A program made the position numbers and the translations under genes. A DNA stretch of 64,000 nucleotides from Bettongia penicillata ogilbyi (taxonomy: Eukaryota > Chordata > Mammalia > Diprotodontia > Potoroidae), in assembly GCA_023548195.1 (NCBI GenBank), contig JAJHZJ010000221.1:1-64000 (forward strand), read 5' to 3'. Shown here one piece after another: positions 58,035-64,000 of this stretch (positions are counted from its first letter, which is position 1; every line of letters starts with the position of its first letter). Below the pieces are notes generated by a model, which saw only the letters and a list, made by a program, of their open reading frames with translations, searched no databases and was not told where the DNA came from.

Positions 58035-58150
58035 CATAGAAGATGAGTTCCTTGAGAGCCAGAGACTATTTTCCTTCCCTTCTCTGTATACCAGGCAGTT
58101 AGCAAAATGCCTGGTCCACAGCAAGTATTTCATAAATACTCACTGATTGA
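58035..58150 (+). mobile_element. L2-type 3' tail
   Basis: 'gagttccttgagagccagagac', 'gcaaaatgcctggtccacagc' and 'aaatactcactgattga'. Confidence 0.65.
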
Positions 58151-58194
58151 CTTAGCATTGCCTCGATCATTATCAGACCATTTATACTATTCTG

Positions 58195-58900
58195 ATTTAC
58201 AGAGACTCAGGAAGAAAAGTCAGAGATCAGCTAATCTAACCTATACCTGAGAAAGTAGTCTCTCAACAAGGGGTTATCAATCTTTCCTTGTACTGAGCAG
58301 AGAATTCTTGAGGAAGCCCATTCCATTTTTGGGTACCTCGAAACATTAGGAAGCTTTCCAGGACCTCCAAACTAAATCTGTCTCTCTCCAACTTCCCACC
58401 ATTGGTCCTGCTTCTGACCTATAGGATTACACAGAAAAGGTCTCCTTGAAGTACTCGAAGCCTACCAAAACATGGTCTTCTCACCACTACCAGCACTGAT
58501 CTCTTCTCCAGTTTCTTCAACTGACCCTCAGGTGACATGATTGAAAAGCCTTATCCCCCTTCTCTGGCCATCAGTGACCTTTCTAAATGATGACACCCAG
58601 GACCAAACACAGTACTCCGGATGTGGCCTAAACACGGTAGCATCCAATGGAGTGATCACTTGCCTCCTTCATAGAAGCACGCCTTTGAATATAGCCCAGA
58701 ATCATATTTGTTTCTTTGGTTACCATGTCAAATTTGAATCATATTGAGATTTCAGCCCATTAAAAGCCTTGGATCTTTTTTTAAAGATAAATTGCTATTT
58801 TGTCATAGCTCTACAATCTCATATTTTTGAGGTTACTTTCTAAAACTCAATATAAGGCTTCATACTCATCCCCATTAAACTTCATCTCATCATGTCTATT
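58195..58900 (-). mobile_element. L3/CR1-clade LINE relic (antisense)
   Basis: Blocks in order: 'gaggaagcccattcc', 'cttcccaccattggtcctgcttctgacc', 'gatctcttctccagtttcttcaactgaccctcaggtgacatg', 'cacagtactccggatgtggcc', 'cttttttaaagataaattgc' and 'cccattaaacttcatctcatc' type text. This is the antisense order of CR1/L3 near its 3' end. Confidence 0.7.
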
Positions 58901-58924
58901 ATTACATGTTCATATTTGCTTTGC

Positions 58925-59035
58925 AGATATGTGTCTGTATATATGTAAATGTATGTGCATACATATATACATACACATGCATGTGTTACTTATATACATA
59001 TGTACCCATATGTTAGGTATGTACATATACCTATC
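58925..59035. repeat. (ATAC)/(TATG) microsatellite
   Basis: Interrupted ATAC/ATGT repeats. Confidence 0.75.
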
Positions 59036-59054
59036 TATCTTCCTCCCTGTGTGC

Positions 59055-59128
59055 TGTCCCCATGGAAATCAAAATCTTTCTAATTTCTTAATGTCCCCAT
59101 GGAAATCAAAACCTTTCTAATTTCTTCA
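59055..59128 (+). repeat. 37-bp tandem duplication
   Basis: Two adjacent copies starting 'tgtccccatggaaatc' with two or three differences. Confidence 0.8.
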
Positions 59129-59179
59129 TGGCACATTCAGGGCACCTATAAGGTCCATGGTAAGCAAAACAAACTTAAT

Positions 59180-59470
59180 AACCTCTGGAGTGCAGTGGAT
59201 AGAGAATCAGGCCTGAGTCAGAAAGACCTGAGTTTAAATTTGGCTTCAGATCCTTACTAGGTGCGTGACTCTGCGGAAGTCACTTAACCCTCATTTGCCT
59301 CAGTTTTCTCATCTATAAAATGGGGATAATAACACCTACCTCCCAGGGTTATTGTGAGAATCAAATGTGCTAATAATTATAAAATGCTTGGCACAACTGC
59401 TGACACATAGTAAGTGCTATATAAATGTCAGCTGTTGTTTTTGTTATTTGCTATTGTTACTATTACTTCC
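59180..59470 (+). mobile_element. MIR-type CORE-SINE, nearly complete
   Basis: Head 'gagtgcagtggatagagaatc', B-box-like 'gagtttaaatttggc', 'cctcagttttctcatctat', 'ggggataataacacc', 'cccagggttattgtgagaatc' and the L2-like tail 'gacacatagtaagtgc'. Confidence 0.75.
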
Positions 59471-59907
59471 ATATAGGCCAAACAAGAGCAGTGGCAGCCC
59501 CTTAGAGCTTTACATGGACTTCTAGAATTGTTTTAAGGTAGTTAAATGATTTTCCCTAATAAGGTTTTCCACTAGAAGGCAATTCAAGTTTTTATCATGT
59601 ATCTCTCTTTGGGACTGTATGAAAAAAGTAGAAAAAATGTTTCATCAGAAATGGGAAGGCAGGAGAAAAGGTAAAAAAGGAGGAGGAAGGGAAGAGTTGC
59701 GAGATCCATTTTATTTGGTCTCAGAAGGCAGAATGATGTGACAGAATAGGAATTTTAGGGAGATAGCCATATTGGTTCAATATATAAGAGAACTTCCTAT
59801 CAGAACCATTTGAAAAAAGAAAAAAGACTTTCTATGAGGTTGAACATTCTATGAGGCTGAACTTCTTTGTCATAGCAGATCTTCAGGGAAAAGGCCAGGT
59901 GACTACT

Positions 59908-60605
59908 TGTTGGAAACACAGAAGAAGGAACTGTTGCTATTTGAGGGGGTTCAGGTGTCCTTCAAGGACTGAAGTATAGGAGAAGGGTCTCTGGAATGAA
60001 TTCATGGACTCAAGCTTGACTCTAAGTCAAGGTAACAAAGGCATATTGTAATGCCAACATGGTGGGTAGAGCTCCCCAGGGAACTGGCATTCCTTAAGGA
60101 ACTTGCAACTTAACAGGAATGATACTAAAGCTTATATATGAAAAGTAGTGGATTATCTGGCAGATATGCTAATTAGGTGATAACTCAAGCTTAGTCAGAG
60201 GCATCATTCACCACTGGAAACCAGGGGAAGGGATTTCTCAGGGTGTATTTTTGGTCTGTTGCGTCTGCAGAAAGATAGATCTGAGAGATGACGTGTATAG
60301 CTTGACCTCTGGAGTGAATATGATAACTTTAGGAATCTATACATGATAATTCTGTGGTTACAAGATAGTCCTGTTTTTACAAGAGAATTTCTTCAGAGGT
60401 CAGCTTCTTCTTGTGAGGGGGAAAGATAGTTTGTGTTCTGGGGCCCACTCATGAGTAATTGTGGGGAAAAGTAGTTTGTCTTACTGGGATCCACTCATAA
60501 GTTACTGGCAGGCATAGCGTCCTTGGGTTAGGATGAAAACCATCAGGGATGATGTTTTGAAGTTACGGAGAAAGGTGATCTTGGAATTGGGGCGCAAGCA
60601 CAAGC
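59908..60605 (-). mobile_element. probable solo LTR of an endogenous retrovirus (ends uncertain)
   Basis: Read on the minus strand there is a TATA box 'catatataagc' (complement of about 60131-60141), then 'acaatatgcctttgttacc' (complement of about 60035-60053), a decayed form of a polyadenylation signal region. Upstream, in U3, lie two diverged 47-bp direct repeats (60415-60508). The low edge reads TGTTGGAAAC, a plausible CA-terminus on the minus strand. The high edge and target-site duplication were not found. No coding genes. Confidence 0.45.
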
Positions 60606-60629
60606 ATCAGGACCATGTCTCCAGTAATG

Positions 60630-60690
60630 GCTAGAGTAGATGACTTCTGCAGTCTTCTACCTCCAATAGTCTATCATGTAGATTAGATCT
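60630..60690 (+). mobile_element. MIR3/L3-type tail
   Basis: 'agtagatgacttctgcagtc' and 'aatagtctatcatg'. Confidence 0.35.
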
Positions 60691-60699
60691 GATTTTTTG

Positions 60700-62475
60700 C
60701 AAAGAACTTTCAGTTTCTTAGAGAAATGTCACTGTACAAATACACAGCATGGTCGCCATTTTACTGGCCATCTGGCCGAATTATTCTCATAATACATTTC
60801 AAATAAATTGCATAAAAGAGTTATTAGTGTCTGAGCATTCTAGTGTAATCTGAAAACAAAATCAGCTCCAGTAGTTTGGCATCTACTAAGAAACAGGTGA
60901 GCCTACTGAATTGTTAGTGGGGGTCCCTTTTCACAGTACTGAAAGGCATGGAAAGCTTGTTTCTCTTGTTTTAAAGTTTTCTCTCTCTCTCTCCAAGTAG
61001 GGGGTGTGTATGAACTGGCTGTTCAGAAAATCCTTCTTCCAAACAATTCTGAGAATCAGAGGATTGTCAGCCAATCCAGATCATTCTAACCTTACTTCTT
61101 ACATGCCTTGGTAATATGTTTCTTACTGGAGGCAAAGGTGTCTGAGAGCAATGAAACCCTTCAAGTGAGATGGACAAGAGATGAATGTAGAGATGGGGAT
61201 TATGGTGGGAGAGGGAAGACAGCTGTTTTAATAGCCTGGGCCTGAATACCACAGTGAAGTCAATCACCACTTGCTGGAGGTGCTTTACTACCAAAGCAGT
61301 GACCATTACTAGTTCCTGGAAGTTATGTGAAATGAGGACACTACAGGAAGCAGAATGAGTAAGCCTGTCAGAAATGCATCCACAAGAAGAAAGCACAGGC
61401 TAACCCCTTCACGGACGTTTTCTCTTTTTGCATTTCTTTCCCCCTTTCAATGGAGGGGCAAAGATAATGGAAGGAAAAGGCAAACAGAGGAGAGAAGGTG
61501 CTCTCTGTCACTTACTACAGCATCAAATTAAAAAAAAATGACAATTCATTCTCTGAGATGCTCTGTTATTCTATCACTCCCTCCTCCCTGATCTCGATGC
61601 CTTCTATCTATTTTCCACACACACAGTTTCAGCTGTAGAGCTGTTAAACTGATCATTAACTGAAAGCCTAATGTAAATGCTTTAGGTAACAGTTTGTTCT
61701 TGGGTAACAGAACCATGTGACTCCTACACTAACAACTCTTCCTACATGGCCCTCGTTGACCCAGTCTTACTCAGCAGAGGAGCTAATGAAGAAAATGGAG
61801 AAGTTTTCAGTTATTTCATTTTCTTGCCTTGATAGGTTTTTTTTGTTATTTTTGTTTGAGAATCAATATGTGGTTGCAAAGGTTCTTAATGTGCCCATCT
61901 GATGGGCTAGAACACCACCCCCTCAGAAAGCTGAAACCAGACCGAAGGAACCAAAGGATGGGGTGGGAGACAGCATCAGGAGCAGGTGGTAGTGGGACTA
62001 TGTATGCTGAGATATAGTAGTTAAAAAGAAGATGCCATGGTTTTCAAGACCAGAAGAAAAGAAATAAAATGGCTTTTAGATGGGTCCTTATCAAGACCTG
62101 CCCTTTGGTTCAATTTCATGAGTAACGATCCAATTGCTAAGTGAGAAGTTAAAGATTCCTGCCAAGGTTAGGCCATCAAATGGAATGACATCATGTTCAG
62201 GATACAGAAAAAAAACAAAACAAAACAGATAACACTAAAATAACCCAGACCAGAACTGAGAAGGAATCAGTGGCTGAGTCTAGAATGCCACTGGCTATAG
62301 ATGCGTGTTATAGTCTATGAAATTTTGGCACTTTCCTTTTATTGAAGTATATTCAAAGAGTAAAAATACTACATAACACAAGTTTATCAGTCTCATAAGT
62401 CAATAGTATGAAAAACCCATCTTCTTGCCTTTTTTTGGAAAATCAATACATTAGCATATTAAGAGAGGCTGTAGA
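60700..62475. other. no recognised gene or repeat
   Basis: A 109-codon minus frame at 61067-61396 and short plus frames near 61720-62017 show no domain that I recognise. Confidence 0.3.
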
Positions 62476-62479
62476 AATT

Positions 62480-62690
62480 AATAAAGGATATGGGATTCAG
62501 AGTCAAATACTGTGCTCAAATACAGGCCTTGACATTTACCAGTTGTGTGACCATGGGCCAATATTTTAACTTCAATAAGCCTCAGGTTTACTCATATAAA
62601 TGAGGGTAATAATAAGTAATATACCTATATCACAATTACATTGTAAACCTAAAATAAGATCATTCATGAAAAGCACAACATGACTGTTTT
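62480..62690 (+). mobile_element. MIR-type CORE-SINE relic
   Basis: 'gggattcagagtcaaatac', 'tttaccagttgtgtgaccatggg' and 'gagggtaataataag'. Confidence 0.6.
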
Positions 62691-62719
62691 CTGTCGTTAC
62701 TGTGCGTATAGTGCTGGTG

Positions 62720-63150
62720 GGTGGCTGGTGATCATGCTATCATCCTCCCTGGGGAATTTCTTCCCCTCTCTAAAATTTGTCAATGTTCACCAATCCCTCT
62801 TGAGTATTATTTAGTATTTCAGGATGGAATTTACTTGAGCCTGGTGACCCAAACTCAATGAGCATAACTAGGGGGGCTCTCTTACAATCTCCTTATTTTC
62901 CTGGACATTCCATTTCCTGTTAACCATTCCCTGCCTAGTCAGAAGACAAGTGTCCATGGATAAAGAAATCATTCTTGAGTATTTCAGTGGATCTGTGATT
63001 GTTTCCTATGGTGCAATTTGTAGTCCCTTCTTGACTTCTAGTCCTCTGTGACTCTCATCCCTGTCACTCTGTAAAGCTTTAATGTTCATCACAAAATGCT
63101 GGGGACCTTCATCTAGTCTTTTGACCTTTTGTGGGCAACAATACAATCCA
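62720..63150 (-). mobile_element. L3/CR1-clade LINE relic (antisense)
   Basis: 'tcctccctggggaattt', 'gatggaatttacttgagcctggtgaccc' and 'ctctcttacaatctcctt' follow antisense CR1/L3 order. 63151-63478 holds nothing I can name. Confidence 0.45.
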
Positions 63151-63479
63151 GTTCAAACTCTTCCTCCTATTTCGTTCTGAGACCAGGATATTATCCATCA
63201 GTGGTGTTTATCCAAGATATATGTATTGATGGAATAGGTGTATCACTTATCCACCCAACTGCATTGCATAGTCTAGAGAATAGGTACTCTTTAGCAACTC
63301 ATTTTGCCTATGTTAATTGTAAAGGTAATTGCTTTACAGCAGGAGCTTTTAGCTTAGTGTCTGCAAACTTATTTTTTAACAAATTTGTGATAACTCTATT
63401 TCATTTATAATTAATTTTCTTTGTAATCCATTGTATTTTATTCTATACATATAATTTTTGAATATTTTATTATTATTTG

Positions 63480-63960
63480 CAATCACATCTAACAGTTTTA
63501 ACATACTTTTTTATAATTTTGAGTTCCAAGTTCTCTTCCTCCCTCCCTCCTCTCCCCACTTCCCTGAAATGGTAAGCAATTTGATATAGGTTATACATGT
63601 ACAAAAATGTAAAATATATTTACATATTAGTCACCTTATAAAAGAAAACACAGTCCCCTCCCAGAAAATACACAAAAATAGAAAGTAAAAATTAGTATAC
63701 TTCGACATGTGTTCAGACTTTTTTTAGGCAATTTGGGGTTAAGTGACTTGCCCAAGGTAACTTAGCTGGTAAGTGTCTGGGACTGGATTTGAACTCAGGT
63801 CCTTCTGACTTCAGGGCTGGTATTCTAATCATTGTGCAGCCTACCTACCCCCATAGTTTTTCCCTCTCTTTGTCATCTACTCTGGCTAGTCTATTCACAA
63901 TGAGCATTGGTTCTAAATCTTTCTTTGATATACTTCTTTCCCTTTTCCCACAAAAAATAG
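63480..63960 (-). mobile_element. L1 3' UTR fragment, interrupted by a SINE
   Basis: 'aattttgagttccaagttctcttcc', 'gcaatttgatataggttatacatg' and 'tatttacatattagtcacc' match the L1 3' end. 'catagtttttccctctc' after the SINE may continue it. It runs to the window edge. Confidence 0.6.
63716..63853 (-). mobile_element. tRNA-derived SINE with poly(A) tail
   Basis: The T run at 63718 is the tail. Then come 'gttaagtgacttgcccaagg', 'gctggtaagtgtctgg', 'ggatttgaactcagg' (B-box complement) and the head 'cattgtgcagcctacctaccc'. Confidence 0.8.
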
Positions 63961-64000
63961 ATTTTAAAAATAGTGGTGCTACAATGCCCATTACATAGTG

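Noticed and set aside
61067..61396. 109-codon minus-strand frame
   Set aside because: No recognisable domain, splice context or codon bias. It could be part of an exon but cannot be supported from the sequence.

Overview
This window looks like repeat-dense, AT-rich, intergenic or intronic DNA from a marsupial. The evidence is the repeat mix: L1 with marsupial-type 3' ends, several L1-ORF1-only elements (half-L1, HAL1), RTE-clade LINEs, tRNA-derived SINEs with RTE-type tails (MAR1-like), many MIR/MIR3-type CORE-SINE relics, and L2 and L3/CR1 relics. The species cannot be fixed from this alone. I see no intact protein-coding gene, no tRNA gene, no CRISPR array and nothing prokaryotic. The longest open frames (about 300 codons) are decayed retrotransposon ORF1s.

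Layout. 1-2.6 kb: a degenerate tandem repeat and two antisense L1 pieces. 4.1-5.5 kb: antisense RTE with recognisable RT motifs. 6.4-6.9 kb: a solo LTR inside an old SINE. 10.0-14.3 kb: two HAL1 copies, one with a large internal deletion and one carrying a 7SL-like patch. 15.2-20.9 kb: one L1 insertion whose 5' third is inverted, bounded by a perfect 15-bp target-site duplication. 21.5 kb: a near full-length 7SL-like retrocopy. 21.9-26.4 kb: a HAL1 interrupted by a younger HAL1. 27.0-28.5 kb: a long imperfect inverted repeat. 29-35 kb: old L1 and RTE fragments. 35.3-38.1 kb: a full-length HAL1 inside a MIR3-type SINE. 39.8 kb: a 135-bp GC-rich fragment resembling part of B3GALT6. 43.5-44.0 kb: a second solo LTR related to the first. 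45.7-47.1 kb: an L1 5' region. 48.0-49.5 kb: a three-level nest (L1 tail in hAT-like transposon in older repeat). 50-64 kb: microsatellites, SINEs, L1, L2 and L3/CR1 relics, and a third LTR-like block.

The window's value is as a retrotransposition record. Several insertions can be ordered by nesting and by target-site duplications, and they show twin priming, 3'-truncated integration, 7SL sequence captured in a HAL1 3' UTR, and capture of a gene fragment. All family names were assigned by reading, without a database search.
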